Notes under the pieces: model-generated
Told to the model about the DNA's origin: nothing
Databases searched by the model: none
What the model saw: only the letters and a program-made list of their open reading frames with translations
Source: Oceanospirillum sanctuarii
GTDB lineage: Bacteria > Pseudomonadota > Gammaproteobacteria > Pseudomonadales > Halomonadaceae
Length of the DNA: 64,000 nucleotides
Direction: 5' to 3'
NCBI RefSeq assembly: GCF_002150805.1
Contig: NZ_MTBA01000004.1
Location: forward strand, 186,001 to 250,000
Shown here: positions 34,491-43,703 of the stretch, in pieces
Position numbering within the stretch: the first letter of the stretch is position 1
Layout of the letters: each line of letters begins with the position of its first letter
Position numbers and translations under genes: made by a program

Positions 34491-35450
34491 ATGGATCTTT
34501 TCGTGAACCCGAGCCACCGCACAATCCGCACCGCCTTACTCACTCTCGTGATCGCTATGGGTTTACAACTGAGCTTTCAAACGCCTGCCGAGGCCGGAGC
34601 CATTCAGGTTGTCGATGATCAGAATCAAACGCTGACCCTGCCACAACCCGCAAAACGCATTATCAGCCTGGCGCCCAGCGTAACTGAACTGCTGTACAGT
34701 GCCGGAGCCGGAGACAAGGTTGTCGCTGTGGTGCAGTACAGTGACTTCCCGGAAGCGGCCAAAGCTCTGCCCAGAGTCGGTGGTTACACCCAGCTGGATA
34801 TCGAACGTATTCTGTCCCTGCAACCGGATCTGGTGATCGGCTGGCAGAGCGGTAATCAGCCGGAAGCACTGGATAAGCTGCGCCAGCTGGGTATTCCGGT
34901 CTACATCACAGAAACCCGTTTTCTGGAACAGATCCCGGATACGCTGGAGCGTTTTGGCCAAATGGCCGACACCTTTGAAACAGCAGCCCGTGCAGCCAAC
35001 CAGTTCCGTAGCACTCTGGATCAGCTGAAAAACCAGTATCAGGACAAAAACACCGTGAAGGTGTTTTATCAGGTCTGGAGTCAGCCGCTGATCACCATCA
35101 ACAAACAGAATCTGATCAATCAGGTGATCGAAGCCTGCGGTGGTCAGAATGTCTTTGCCGAACTGAACACCATTGCCCCACGCATCGATGTGGAAGCGGT
35201 ACTTAAAGCAAATCCCGATGCCATCGTTGCCAGCGGTATGGGTGTTGAACGTCCGGAATGGCTGGATGAATGGCTGAAATGGCCATCGATCAATGCGGTA
35301 AAAAACGATCAACTGCACTTTATTCCTCCCGGCCATATCCAGCGCCAGACGGTACGTGTGCTGCTGGGGGCTGAACGCCTGTGTCGGCAACTGGATCAGA
35401 CCCGAACCTTGATGGCTGACAGTGTTGATCAGCAGGGATCTGCCCAGTGA
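34491..35450 (+). CDS. BtuF-like cobalamin/siderophore-binding periplasmic protein
   Basis: 319 aa. A signal peptide ends TPAEAG. Class III (BtuF/FhuD) fold: AKRIISLAPSVTELLYSAGAGDKVV, VGGYTQLDIERILSLQPDLVIGW and VFYQVWSQPLITINKQNLINQVI closely resemble cobalamin-binding BtuF proteins. The stop overlaps the permease GTG by 4 bp. Cobalamin is the likely substrate, but I see no cobalamin riboswitch upstream, so heme or a siderophore remains possible. Confidence 0.8.
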   Translation: MDLFVNPSHRTIRTALLTLVIAMGLQLSFQTPAEAGAIQVVDDQNQTLTLPQPAKRIISLAPSVTELLYSAGAGDKVVAVVQYSDFPEAAKALPRVGGYTQLDIERILSLQPDLVIGWQSGNQPEALDKLRQLGIPVYITETRFLEQIPDTLERFGQMADTFETAARAANQFRSTLDQLKNQYQDKNTVKVFYQVWSQPLITINKQNLINQVIEACGGQNVFAELNTIAPRIDVEAVLKANPDAIVASGMGVERPEWLDEWLKWPSINAVKNDQLHFIPPGHIQRQTVRVLLGAERLCRQLDQTRTLMADSVDQQGSAQ

Positions 35451-36496
35451 CAACCCAGTCCCTTGAAACCAGCCGAAGCTACAGTCAGCAGCAGAAGTTA
35501 AAGGTTTTTCTGCTGCTGGGCGGACTGGCTCTGGCCTGTATCGCCAGTCTGGTACTGGCACTGCTGACCGGTAGTATCAAGGTCACCGTTGGCGAGCTCT
35601 GGCAGCTGATTCAGTTTCAGCTTGGCCTCAGTGACCAGCCTGCCAATACCCTATCCGCGACGGTAGTTACTGAACTGCGCCTGCCCCGCGCCCTTTCAGC
35701 GCTAGTGGTTGGCGCGGAACTGGCTCTAGCCGGTTGCCTGATGCAGGTGCTTTTGCGTAACCCGCTGGCAGACCCCTATGTACTGGGTGTTTCCGGTGGT
35801 GCGGCTGTGGGTGCGCTTTTAAGCATCATGGCGGGATTGGGGAGTTTCTGGGTTTCCGGCAGCGCTTTTGTGGGTGCGTTAACGAACCTGTTGCTGGTGT
35901 TTGGTTTGTCTCACGCCAGCGGTGTCTGGTCACCTTCCCGACTGTTGTTAACCGGTGTGGTTACTGCTGCCGGCTGGGGTGCCATTATCAGCTTTATGCT
36001 CTCCATCGGTGAAGATAACCAGCTGCGTGGCATGCTGTTCTGGCTGATGGGCGATCTAAGTCGTGCCAGCCTGCCCGGTTGGCATGGCCTGTTTCTGCTG
36101 ATGAGCCTAGCGCTAAGTGCGCTTTTAGCCCGCCCACTGAATATGATGTTGCGCGGTGAGCTACAGGCCAAAGCTCTTGGTGTAGCCGTTTATCCGCTAC
36201 AGATCACCCTGTATCTGCTGGCCTCTGTGTTGACGGCATCAGCGGTAACACAGGCGGGCAGTGTGGGGTTTCTGGGGCTCGTGGTGCCGCATATTCTGCG
36301 TCTGAGTATCGGCTCTGATCACCGCCTGCTGTTACCGGCAACGGCTCTGGCCGGTGCCTGCCTGCTACTGCTGGCGGATACCCTCGCCCGCACTCTGATC
36401 GCGCCACAACAACTGCCGGTTGGTGTGATTACCGCCTTTATCGGTGTTCCGGTTTTCCTCTGGGTACTGCAGAAAAGTAATCGGGGTACCGTATGA
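35447..36496 (+). CDS. FecCD/BtuC-family ABC permease
   Basis: 349 aa with a GTG start inside the end of the binding-protein gene (GTGA). About ten helices; family signatures LRLPRALSALVVGAELALAG, LLRNPLADPYVLGVSGGAAVGA and GSVGFLGLVVPHILRL are present. It forms the membrane channel of the uptake system. It overlaps the ATPase by 4 bp (ATGA). Confidence 0.9.
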   Translation: MTTQSLETSRSYSQQQKLKVFLLLGGLALACIASLVLALLTGSIKVTVGELWQLIQFQLGLSDQPANTLSATVVTELRLPRALSALVVGAELALAGCLMQVLLRNPLADPYVLGVSGGAAVGALLSIMAGLGSFWVSGSAFVGALTNLLLVFGLSHASGVWSPSRLLLTGVVTAAGWGAIISFMLSIGEDNQLRGMLFWLMGDLSRASLPGWHGLFLLMSLALSALLARPLNMMLRGELQAKALGVAVYPLQITLYLLASVLTASAVTQAGSVGFLGLVVPHILRLSIGSDHRLLLPATALAGACLLLLADTLARTLIAPQQLPVGVITAFIGVPVFLWVLQKSNRGTV

Positions 36497-37293
36497 CTCA
36501 AAGTATCGAACCGAAAACCTTGTTAGCCTGCCAGGATCTGACCGTCAGCATCGGTGGCAAAACCCTGTGTCAGAACTGGCAACTGAAACTCAGACCCGGA
36601 GAGATCTGGGGCATTCTGGGGGGCAACGGCGCCGGTAAAACCACCCTGCTACATACACTAGCCGGATTGCGGGAAGCGGATCAGGGCGAGGTTCTGCTAC
36701 TGGATAAACCGCTGCAACAGCTGAAAAACCGTCAGCGCGCCCAACAACTGGGTTTTCTGCTGCAGGATGACAGCACCGCATTTCCGGCAACCGTGCTGGA
36801 AACCGCCCTGCAGGGACGACACCCGCACATGGGGCTATTCAGCTGGGAAAGTGCAGAAGATGAGACCATTGCCATGGCTGCGCTTGAGCAGGTCGGCCTG
36901 AGCGATTACTGCCAACGTAATATCGACCAGCTCTCCGGCGGTGAACGCCAGCGCCTTAAGATCGCTACCCTGATGGTGCAACAGCCCAAGGTCTGGCTGC
37001 TGGATGAACCCGCTAACCACCTGGACCTGCATCATCAGGTCAGCCTGCTGGAACAACTGATCGGCTCGGTTAAAGACCAGTCCGGCACCCTGCTAATGAG
37101 CCTGCATGATCTGAATCTGGCCCAGCGCTTCTGTGACAAACTGATTCTTCTTTTCCCAACCGACGAAAACGGTAAAGGGCCTGAGATGGGCGATAAAGGG
37201 GAACTGCTGACGGAAGAGAAACTCCAACGCCTTTATCAGCATCCGATCCGCCGACTGGAAACCGATGCCGGGCCGGTCTTTATCCCGGCCTGA
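36493..37293 (+). CDS. BtuD/FecE-family ABC ATPase
   Basis: 266 aa. Walker A is GGNGAGKTT, the signature is LSGGERQRLKIATLM, Walker B is VWLLDEPANHLD, and the switch His is in SLHDLNLAQRFCD. These are the features of class-FecE/BtuD ATPases that energise vitamin B12 or iron-chelate import. Third gene of a tightly overlapped binding protein-permease-ATPase operon; the diheme cytochrome gene follows after 35 bp. Confidence 0.9.
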   Translation: MTQSIEPKTLLACQDLTVSIGGKTLCQNWQLKLRPGEIWGILGGNGAGKTTLLHTLAGLREADQGEVLLLDKPLQQLKNRQRAQQLGFLLQDDSTAFPATVLETALQGRHPHMGLFSWESAEDETIAMAALEQVGLSDYCQRNIDQLSGGERQRLKIATLMVQQPKVWLLDEPANHLDLHHQVSLLEQLIGSVKDQSGTLLMSLHDLNLAQRFCDKLILLFPTDENGKGPEMGDKGELLTEEKLQRLYQHPIRRLETDAGPVFIPA

Positions 37294-37328
37294 TCACCGC
37301 TTAAACGGTTAACCCTGGACACCATTTA

Positions 37329-37922
37329 ATGAACGTAAACAAACCGAACCCTCTGCATCTGAGCGTAACTCTTGTAGCTGCCTTTTCTCTGGTTCTGCTG
37401 CTGGCAACCAGCAATGCACAGGCGGCCTGGTGGTCTCCGGGTGGCGATGATGACAGCGATCAGCAGCGAGGCTATCAGGCAGAGTTTCCGATCAATGAGA
37501 ACTACCGGTTTGAGTGCGGTGCCTGTCATATCGCCTATCCACCTCAGGTTTTGCCCAAGGCCAGTTGGCAAAACCTGTTTGCCAATCTGGGTGATCACTT
37601 TGGCGAAGCCGCAGCACCGGATCAACATCAGGCAGAAATCCTCAATTATCTGCAAAACTATGCCAGCGATAGCGCCAATGCCGGTAAATTCAAAGACTTT
37701 ACCAAGCGTCTGCAATCACCTGCTCCGGTGCGAATTACTGAGCTTAATTTCTGGCGGCTAAAGCACGATAAGGTGCTAAAAAAAGAAGCCCGTTTTATTA
37801 CCGACAACCCCGATGTTGGCAGCGCCAGCCGCTGTAACGCCTGCCATGAAGATGCAGAGCAAGGCCTGTTCCAGAAACACACGGTGTTAATCCCTAATGT
37901 TGAGAAACGGGAATACAAATAA
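37329..37922 (+). CDS. Periplasmic diheme cytochrome c
   Basis: 197 aa. A signal peptide (to about residue 35, ending NAQAA) is followed by two heme c sites, CGACH and CNACH, about 105 residues apart. FECGACHIAYPPQVLPKASWQNLFANLGDHFGE matches the DHC (diheme cytochrome c) family. Electron partner unknown; such proteins sit near cytochrome b561 or SHP genes in other bacteria. Here it follows the BtuFCD-like operon, so it may be co-transcribed by chance. Confidence 0.85.
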   Translation: MNVNKPNPLHLSVTLVAAFSLVLLLATSNAQAAWWSPGGDDDSDQQRGYQAEFPINENYRFECGACHIAYPPQVLPKASWQNLFANLGDHFGEAAAPDQHQAEILNYLQNYASDSANAGKFKDFTKRLQSPAPVRITELNFWRLKHDKVLKKEARFITDNPDVGSASRCNACHEDAEQGLFQKHTVLIPNVEKREYK

Positions 37923-38092
37923 GCCAGTCCCTTATAAAACAGGTGATCACCAGCTGATAAACGGCTGATTAATTACTGTCAGCGTCCTACATTGTAATCA
38001 GAGACCTTCACCCCCACTCTGATCAGCATTGAGTCATCTGAGAACGACTTTAAAGGATGACTGTTTGAACCTGACCGATTAGCGGAGAAATT

Positions 38093-38503
38093 ATGCGTTT
38101 ACTACACACCATGCTACGGGTGGGCGACCTGCAGAAGTCCATCGAGTTTTACACCAATGTGATGGGCATGAAGCTGCTGCGTCAGTCTGAAAATGAAGAG
38201 TACAAATACACCCTGGCGTTTCTGGGTTACGGCGATGAATCCGACACCACCGTAATTGAGCTGACCTACAACTGGGGCACTACCGAGTACGATATGGGCA
38301 GCGCCTTTGGTCACCTGGCCATTGAAGTGGATGATGTGTACAGCGCCTGCGATAAGATCCGCGCAGCCGGCGGCACCATCACCCGTGAACCGGGTCCGGT
38401 AAAAGGCGGCACTACGGAGATCGCTTTTGTCCGTGACCCCGACGGTTACGCCATTGAGCTGATCGCCAGTAAGTTTGCCGGTAAAGGTCTGGGCAAGGAC
38501 TAA
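38093..38503 (+). CDS. gloA: Lactoylglutathione lyase (glyoxalase I)
   Basis: 136 aa. [63 protein letters not shown] and [25 protein letters not shown] contain the expected metal ligands (His5, Glu57-type, His75-type, Glu-type). It isomerises the methylglyoxal-glutathione hemithioacetal. The short, non-Zn-type length suggests the Ni-activated form. It ends at a strong terminator. Confidence 0.95.
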   Translation: MRLLHTMLRVGDLQKSIEFYTNVMGMKLLRQSENEEYKYTLAFLGYGDESDTTVIELTYNWGTTEYDMGSAFGHLAIEVDDVYSACDKIRAAGGTITREPGPVKGGTTEIAFVRDPDGYAIELIASKFAGKGLGKD

Positions 38504-38530
38504 TCTAAGCCCTTATCCGTCCGATACTCT

Positions 38531-38570
38531 AACGGCAGTGGAAATCTCTGGATTCCACTGCCGTTTTATT
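38531..38570 (+). terminator. gloA terminator
   Basis: A 13-bp stem, AACGGCAGTGGAA/TTCCACTGCCGTT, followed by TTATTTTG. Confidence 0.85.
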
Positions 38571-38595
38571 TTGTTCGCTTTTTTTGGGACTGTTC

Positions 38596-39492
38596 TTAGG
38601 GCACGACCCAGTATCTGGGATTCAGATAATCGGTATCCGCAGGTAACTCAGGGTTCGTCAGCCGGACAGAAACCTTCCCCGGCCATTGTTCAAGGGGGAA
38701 CAGATGCTGAGTCACTTCATGATGGCGCATAAACTCCTCAAACGAGCCATCATCGATCATGCGCTCCAGGCCTTCTCTGATGCGCTCAGCTAATTCAGGA
38801 TTGGATCGGCTGGTAAAGAAATACATCGGGAAAGGGTAATAGATCAGAGCATTATCCTCCCAGCTGATACCTGCGCCTTGCCCTACCTGATTGGCAACCT
38901 CGGCAGGACCTTCATGCACACCTCTGGGAAAAATATCGCAACGATTGCGCTTCAGCATGGCAAACAGAGTGTCATAGCGGGCGCTTCGCACCACCTTAAA
39001 GCCCCCCTGCTCTAAGATATCGCTATCCGGCCAGTGCATCCCCTGACAGGCACTCAGGCTTTTCAGTACCGACGCTCTGTCGCTGACCACATCAAAGGAA
39101 CGCTGCAAACGCGCGGTCATAATAAAACCCCGGTAACCCAAAAGCCCTTTCACCAAGGGGATGCGAATGGCATTCAGATCCTTCTCCCGCTCGATACTGG
39201 TACCCATCCAGTAAACATCAATCCATTTACCCTCATTAAGATTCTCAACGGCACGCCCCTGCTCAATCACATGGGGAGCAAACACCACCTCTGCTGCCCC
39301 ATAACGCACTTCGGTAAGCTGCAACGCCCGCTCAAGAAGCTGCTGAAAATAGTGATGACTGGCATCCGCTTTCGACTGAGGGGGAATAATCCGAATCTGC
39401 TGAGGCTCTCCGGTCATGGCGAAAACCGGTGAAGAGATAACAAGACAAAAAACCAACAGGGGTATGAGAACCCGATACAAGTGGGAAGTCAT
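38596..39492 (-). CDS. Periplasmic amino-acid-binding-like protein
   Basis: 298 aa from the ATG at 39492, which puts a good signal peptide first (MTSHLYRVLIPLLVFCLVISS...VFA); an upstream ATG at 39528 gives 12 more residues. The body resembles transporter substrate-binding domains (IRIIPPQSKADASHHYFQQLLERAL; RCDIFPRGVHEGPAEVA; NPELAERIREGLERMIDDGSFEEFM). No permease is nearby. It may be an orphan binding protein or an unattached sensor. Confidence 0.65.
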   Translation of the reverse strand: MTSHLYRVLIPLLVFCLVISSPVFAMTGEPQQIRIIPPQSKADASHHYFQQLLERALQLTEVRYGAAEVVFAPHVIEQGRAVENLNEGKWIDVYWMGTSIEREKDLNAIRIPLVKGLLGYRGFIMTARLQRSFDVVSDRASVLKSLSACQGMHWPDSDILEQGGFKVVRSARYDTLFAMLKRNRCDIFPRGVHEGPAEVANQVGQGAGISWEDNALIYYPFPMYFFTSRSNPELAERIREGLERMIDDGSFEEFMRHHEVTQHLFPLEQWPGKVSVRLTNPELPADTDYLNPRYWVVP

Positions 39493-39683
39493 AAGGGATA
39501 CCGGCCTTTTATTATGGTTTCTGGGCATCCGTTGCAGAGTTCAACAGCCAATCCAAACTGGCTGCTCTGACTAAAGCATAGTCAGAAACTTATCCTTTCT
39601 TGAGCTATTTTCAAACAAGTGTTTAAATGCTTTCAACTCCAATCTTCGGGAATCCGATATTACAGAATAAGAACGAGGGATTT

Positions 39684-40493
39684 ATGTCCGACACATCACG
39701 GATCGCTTTTGAGCGCTCAGGCCACACCGCCATCGTACGCTTTAACCGCCCGGAAAAAATGAACGCACTGGATATGGCAACCTTTGCCGAGATTCTGAAG
39801 ATCCAGCAAGAGATCGCGGCAGACAATACCATTCGAGTGGTCATTCTCACCGCAGCCGGAGATAACTTCTGTGCCGGTCTTGATGTACAGGGCGTCATGA
39901 CCGATCCGAATGCGGTAGAAACCTTGCTCAGCAAGCCTGAGGATTACCAACTGGCAGAAGCAAAAGCCTTGGGGAACTATGTGCAGCAGGTCGTCGTAGG
40001 CTGGCAACAGCTTAAGGTTCCTGTGATTGCCTCTCTGAATGGCTATGTCTTTGGTGGCGGCCTGCAGATCGCATTAGGTGCTGACTTCCGCATCGCTCAT
40101 GCAGAATGTCAGTTATCAGTCATGGAGATCCGCTGGGGCATTATTCCGGATATGGGTATCTCTGTTGTCGCACCCTCTGTCATCGCCCGTGATCAGCTGA
40201 AACTGCTGGCAATGACCGGAGACAGAATCTCAGGAACCCGCGCCCTTGAACTGGGTCTGGTGACTCAGGTTGAGGATTCACCGGAAGATGCAGCCCTGAC
40301 ACTGGCCGAAAACCTGAGCTACAAAAACCCTCAGGCGGTGCAGAGCATCAAGCAGCTGTTCAACAGCGAAAATCTGTCACCGTCTGAAAGTCTCGCCCTA
40401 GAGGAACATTTGCAGCGCCAGATTCTGTTCAGTCCGAACCAGATGGAAGCGGTTCAGGCCAATCTGCAAAAGCGCAAACCTGAGTTTAACTAG
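39684..40493 (+). CDS. Enoyl-CoA hydratase/isomerase (crotonase) family protein
   Basis: 269 aa from the ATG at 39684 (GAGGGA upstream). Crotonase fold: VRFNRPEKMNALDMATF, DNFCAGLDVQGVM (first oxyanion-hole segment), LNGYVFGGGLQIALGADFRIA (second), and EIRWGIIPDMGISVVAP. The Glu in MEIRWGIIPD and the following Asp are where catalytic residues sit in hydratases/isomerases. The substrate is unknown, likely an acyl-CoA. It stands alone. Confidence 0.88.
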   Translation: MSDTSRIAFERSGHTAIVRFNRPEKMNALDMATFAEILKIQQEIAADNTIRVVILTAAGDNFCAGLDVQGVMTDPNAVETLLSKPEDYQLAEAKALGNYVQQVVVGWQQLKVPVIASLNGYVFGGGLQIALGADFRIAHAECQLSVMEIRWGIIPDMGISVVAPSVIARDQLKLLAMTGDRISGTRALELGLVTQVEDSPEDAALTLAENLSYKNPQAVQSIKQLFNSENLSPSESLALEEHLQRQILFSPNQMEAVQANLQKRKPEFN

Positions 40494-40529
40494 TCATGCG
40501 AGCCAGCAATCACTGCTGGCCTTTACGCA

Positions 40530-41015
40530 TCAAACTGCTTCTTCCGTCTGTTGAGAACTTACCGATACACCCCTCATCAGGCGGAAGCTAATCCAAACCA
40601 ACGGATAGGTGCTGATCACCGTGGTCAGGATATCCGCAAAGGTGTGGTAACCAAGCTGCATCATAAGAGCGCCGTAACCCACCCCAGCCACTAAAGCGAG
40701 CATCAGCGCCATAAAGGCTTTCAGATGAAGAATCAGAGAGTGCATGCCTTGCTTGTCCGGCTCAGGTGTCGGAAGTACCACCAACAGAACCAGCATCTGA
40801 TAGAAAGGCAGCAAAATTGCCGTATGGGTACTGAAATCCAGCCCCCAGCTATGCCAGATGCCAAGCTTCAGTTCCAGAGCACTAAAGCCAAAGACCAGCA
40901 GTAAACTGACAGACAACAGAATAACCGCCGGTTTGAGCTGCCCCGCCTGATAAGCGATCCAAAAAACCATCAGCACCAAAAGAGGCGTATAAAGATCCGC
41001 AACTATCGGCCACAT
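40530..41015 (-). CDS. Small integral membrane protein, unknown
   Basis: 161 aa from the ATG at 41015, chosen because GGAGG lies 6 bases before it. About four or five hydrophobic segments (LLVLMVFWIAYQAG, VILLSVSLLLVFGFSAL, ILLPFYQMLVLLVVLP, AFMALMLALVAGVGYGALMM, ILTTVISTYPLVWISF). No catalytic motif recognised. Not in an operon. Confidence 0.6.
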   Translation of the reverse strand: MWPIVADLYTPLLVLMVFWIAYQAGQLKPAVILLSVSLLLVFGFSALELKLGIWHSWGLDFSTHTAILLPFYQMLVLLVVLPTPEPDKQGMHSLILHLKAFMALMLALVAGVGYGALMMQLGYHTFADILTTVISTYPLVWISFRLMRGVSVSSQQTEEAV

Positions 41016-41264
41016 AAGAACCTCCATTTATCCGTTGTCGTATATCTTTGGTCATAAATAACCTGACAGATATTACGTTTACTCACGAAAAGCGACCATG
41101 TAAAACTTTATCTACAAATCAATATGTTAGAACAGCTTTACCCGCTATGCCTTTACCGTTAGTCTAGCCGCCTGTAAAACCAGCCTGACGATAAATCTGC
41201 CCGATATCTTGTGGGGCAGCTAAAATCTGATTTTGTTCTGACGGGGGAATCCGGAGTTCCTGAT

Positions 41265-41555
41265 ATGGATCCAATAGCAAAAAACATTCATGAACGGGCA
41301 AGACAATTGACCCGCGATCTGCTGGAGCCGCACACCGAAGTCTTTAAAGGTGCTGCCGAGCTTACCGCCAGTGGTTCTCAGGCTTTGGGTATTGTGAACT
41401 CAGAGCTGACACGCCTGGCTCTGAACTGTCCCAACGCAGAAGAGAAAGAAGCCATTATTGAAGGTTTCTCACGAGCTCTGGCTCAGCTTAAATGGAATGC
41501 TGAAGATGCCGCCGGTCTGGTGCGCAACCTTGAGAAAGAGCTATTGCCACGCTAG
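41265..41555 (+). CDS. Hypothetical helical protein
   Basis: 96 aa from the ATG at 41265 (CCGGAG upstream). Soluble and mainly helical (IHERARQLTRDLLEPHTEVFKGAAELTASGS; EEKEAIIEGFSRALAQLKWNAEDAAGLVRNLE). It does not match a family I can name. A terminator follows, so it is a single-gene unit. Confidence 0.6.
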   Translation: MDPIAKNIHERARQLTRDLLEPHTEVFKGAAELTASGSQALGIVNSELTRLALNCPNAEEKEAIIEGFSRALAQLKWNAEDAAGLVRNLEKELLPR

Positions 41556-41613
41556 GGCAAACAAACCTCTCCTCAAAAATAAAGGCACAGCTGATTTTCA
41601 GCCTGAGCCGATA

Positions 41614-41641
41614 AAAAAGGCTCAGAAATCTGAGCCTTTTT
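41614..41641. terminator. Terminator, hypothetical gene / SulP
   Basis: AAAAGGCTCAGA/TCTGAGCCTTTT stem with AA loop, A run on the left and T run on the right; convergent genes on both sides. Confidence 0.9.
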
Positions 41642-41684
41642 GCTTTATTTCCTTCTTCAATTCACCTTCAGTGAATCAGTCTAT

Positions 41685-43481
41685 CTACAGATCACACAGA
41701 TCGCGCATCGCTTCGTGAGTGCTGAGATAGACCTGCCCCGGAGCCAGATGCTGCAGAAAATGCGTCTGCTTGAGCTGATCCATCACCGGCCCTTTGACAT
41801 CAGACAGATGCAGCGTAATCCCAGATTCCCGCAGATTTTCGATCATCATTTCTAACGTCTCCAACGCGCTGGCATCGATAAAGCTGATGCCGTTGCAGAT
41901 CAGCACCAGATGCTGCAACTGTGGTTGCTCAGAGACAATGGCCATTACCTCGTCTTCGATATAACGGGTATTGGCAAAATAGAGGTTTTCATCAATCCGC
42001 AGCCCTAAACAGCACGGGTTGGTTTTAACCTCAAAGCGTTTGACGTTGCGGAAGTGCTCACTGTCTCCCACACGACCGACAACGGCGATATGAGGATGAC
42101 TGGTACGCTGCAGCAGCAAAGCGACCGACAGCACCATACCGGCTAACAAGCCTGCTTCAACCCCTGCTACCAGCACCATACCGAAGGTTACCGCCAACGT
42201 CAGAGCATCCGCACGGTTAAAGTTCCAGGTTTTTTTAATACCGGAAAGGTCGATCAAAGGCAGCACCGCCATAATCACGATCACACCCAGCACGGCCTTT
42301 GGCAGGTAATAAAACCAGGGTGTGAAATAGAGCACCGTCAGCGCAAGACCGGATGCGGTAATCACAGAAGCTACCGTAGTCTGGGCACCCGAGGCATCAT
42401 TCACCATTGATCGACCAAAGCCACCAGCCACCGGATATGCCCCACCAAAGGCTGCGCCAATATTGGCAAAGCCCAGAGCGATCAGCTCTTTATCCGGCAT
42501 GATGCGCTCCCGGCGCTTACTGGCCAGCGCAGTGCCTACAGAAACACTCTCTAAGAAGCCCACCAAGGCGATCAACACCGCTGCAGGCAACAGCCCTAGC
42601 CACCAATCCATCTCAAAAGGCAGCAGTGAAACCGACGGCAAGCCGGCCGGAATCTCACCGATAATTTTAACGCCATATTGGTCATTCAGGTCAAAGCCAA
42701 CCACCATGCCGACACCGGCCAGAATGGCAAACATAGGGCCCGCTTTTGCCATAGAGCTTGCCAGCAGATCCGATGCCCCCAGTTTTTTCAAAGCAGCCGC
42801 CAGATGATTTTTACTGAACCACATCATAAAGAAGGCCGTAAGCCCCACAACAAGAGTGGCCGGATTCAACGAGGGGAGATTAATCGTCAGATTATTCAGG
42901 GTTTCATAGAAATGATGACCACGGGGAAACTCCAGACCAAAAACATACTTCAGCTGGCTGAAGGCGATCATAAGTGCAGCCGCACTGGTAAAACCGGTAA
43001 TCACCGAGTGACTGAGGAAGTTCACCAGCGTCCCCAGACGCAGAATAAACATCAGCAGAAGAACGACGCCGACCAGTAACGCCAGCACCATCGCCGTGGT
43101 GATATAAAGATCCGTTCCCGGCTGGGCATGCTGAGAAACCGCCTCTCCTACCATCAGGGACGCTATCGCCACCGGCCCGACTGCAAGGCTACGGCTACTG
43201 CCCAGAAGCGCATAGATAAAGAGAGGGATAATGCCGGCGTAAAGCCCCATCTGAGGTGGTAAACCTGCCAGAAAAGCATAAGCCATCCCCTGAGGAACCA
43301 GCATGATCGCCACGATGATGCCTGCCAGCCCATCGTTGACCAGCGTTTCCTTCCGGTACTGAGACAACCAACCCAGAATAGGAAAAACCTGCTGCAGGCG
43401 ACTTTGCTTCTTGTTAAGAGCAGCTTTATCTGTTGTATCAACCGATGTAGCGGATACTGATTTTTTTGCGGAAGATGTCAT
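41685..43481 (-). CDS. SulP-family anion transporter with STAS domain
   Basis: 598 aa. A membrane domain (~50-440) with the SulP signatures GIIVAIMLVPQGMAYAFLAGLPP and GFANIGAAFGGAYPVAGGFGRS, followed by a C-terminal STAS domain (~460-590; LVLICNGISFIDASALETLEMM with the conserved Ser/Asp loop). Bacterial SulP proteins carry sulfate, bicarbonate or dicarboxylates. It is divergent from a persulfide-dioxygenase-like gene, which suggests sulfur oxyanion transport. Confidence 0.93.
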   Translation of the reverse strand: MTSSAKKSVSATSVDTTDKAALNKKQSRLQQVFPILGWLSQYRKETLVNDGLAGIIVAIMLVPQGMAYAFLAGLPPQMGLYAGIIPLFIYALLGSSRSLAVGPVAIASLMVGEAVSQHAQPGTDLYITTAMVLALLVGVVLLLMFILRLGTLVNFLSHSVITGFTSAAALMIAFSQLKYVFGLEFPRGHHFYETLNNLTINLPSLNPATLVVGLTAFFMMWFSKNHLAAALKKLGASDLLASSMAKAGPMFAILAGVGMVVGFDLNDQYGVKIIGEIPAGLPSVSLLPFEMDWWLGLLPAAVLIALVGFLESVSVGTALASKRRERIMPDKELIALGFANIGAAFGGAYPVAGGFGRSMVNDASGAQTTVASVITASGLALTVLYFTPWFYYLPKAVLGVIVIMAVLPLIDLSGIKKTWNFNRADALTLAVTFGMVLVAGVEAGLLAGMVLSVALLLQRTSHPHIAVVGRVGDSEHFRNVKRFEVKTNPCCLGLRIDENLYFANTRYIEDEVMAIVSEQPQLQHLVLICNGISFIDASALETLEMMIENLRESGITLHLSDVKGPVMDQLKQTHFLQHLAPGQVYLSTHEAMRDLCDL

Positions 43482-43511
43482 AAGCGGATGACCTTACCGT
43501 TAAAACTTTTT

Positions 43512-43550
43512 GGAATATTGTTATCATAAATGATTATATGCTAATATTCC
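43512..43550. promoter_or_regulatory. Long inverted repeat in the SulP / persulfide dioxygenase divergent region
   Basis: GGAATATT at 43512-43519 and its exact complement AATATTCC at 43543-43550, with an AT-rich centre that has a further partial dyad (ATCATAAATGAT). It lies 31 bp from the SulP start and suits an operator controlling both genes. Confidence 0.45.
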
Positions 43551-43703
43551 ATCAAATCGAGCCAAACGGCTTCAGGCACGCAAACACGTTAAACACCCGT
43601 GCCAGCGAACAAATAAAACAAAAGAACACTATTTTAAGGTAACAGCTTAACGGTAACTGCTCGCAAACGCTTACCCTGCGCTGGCTGCTGAAGGAGATAT
43701 CTG

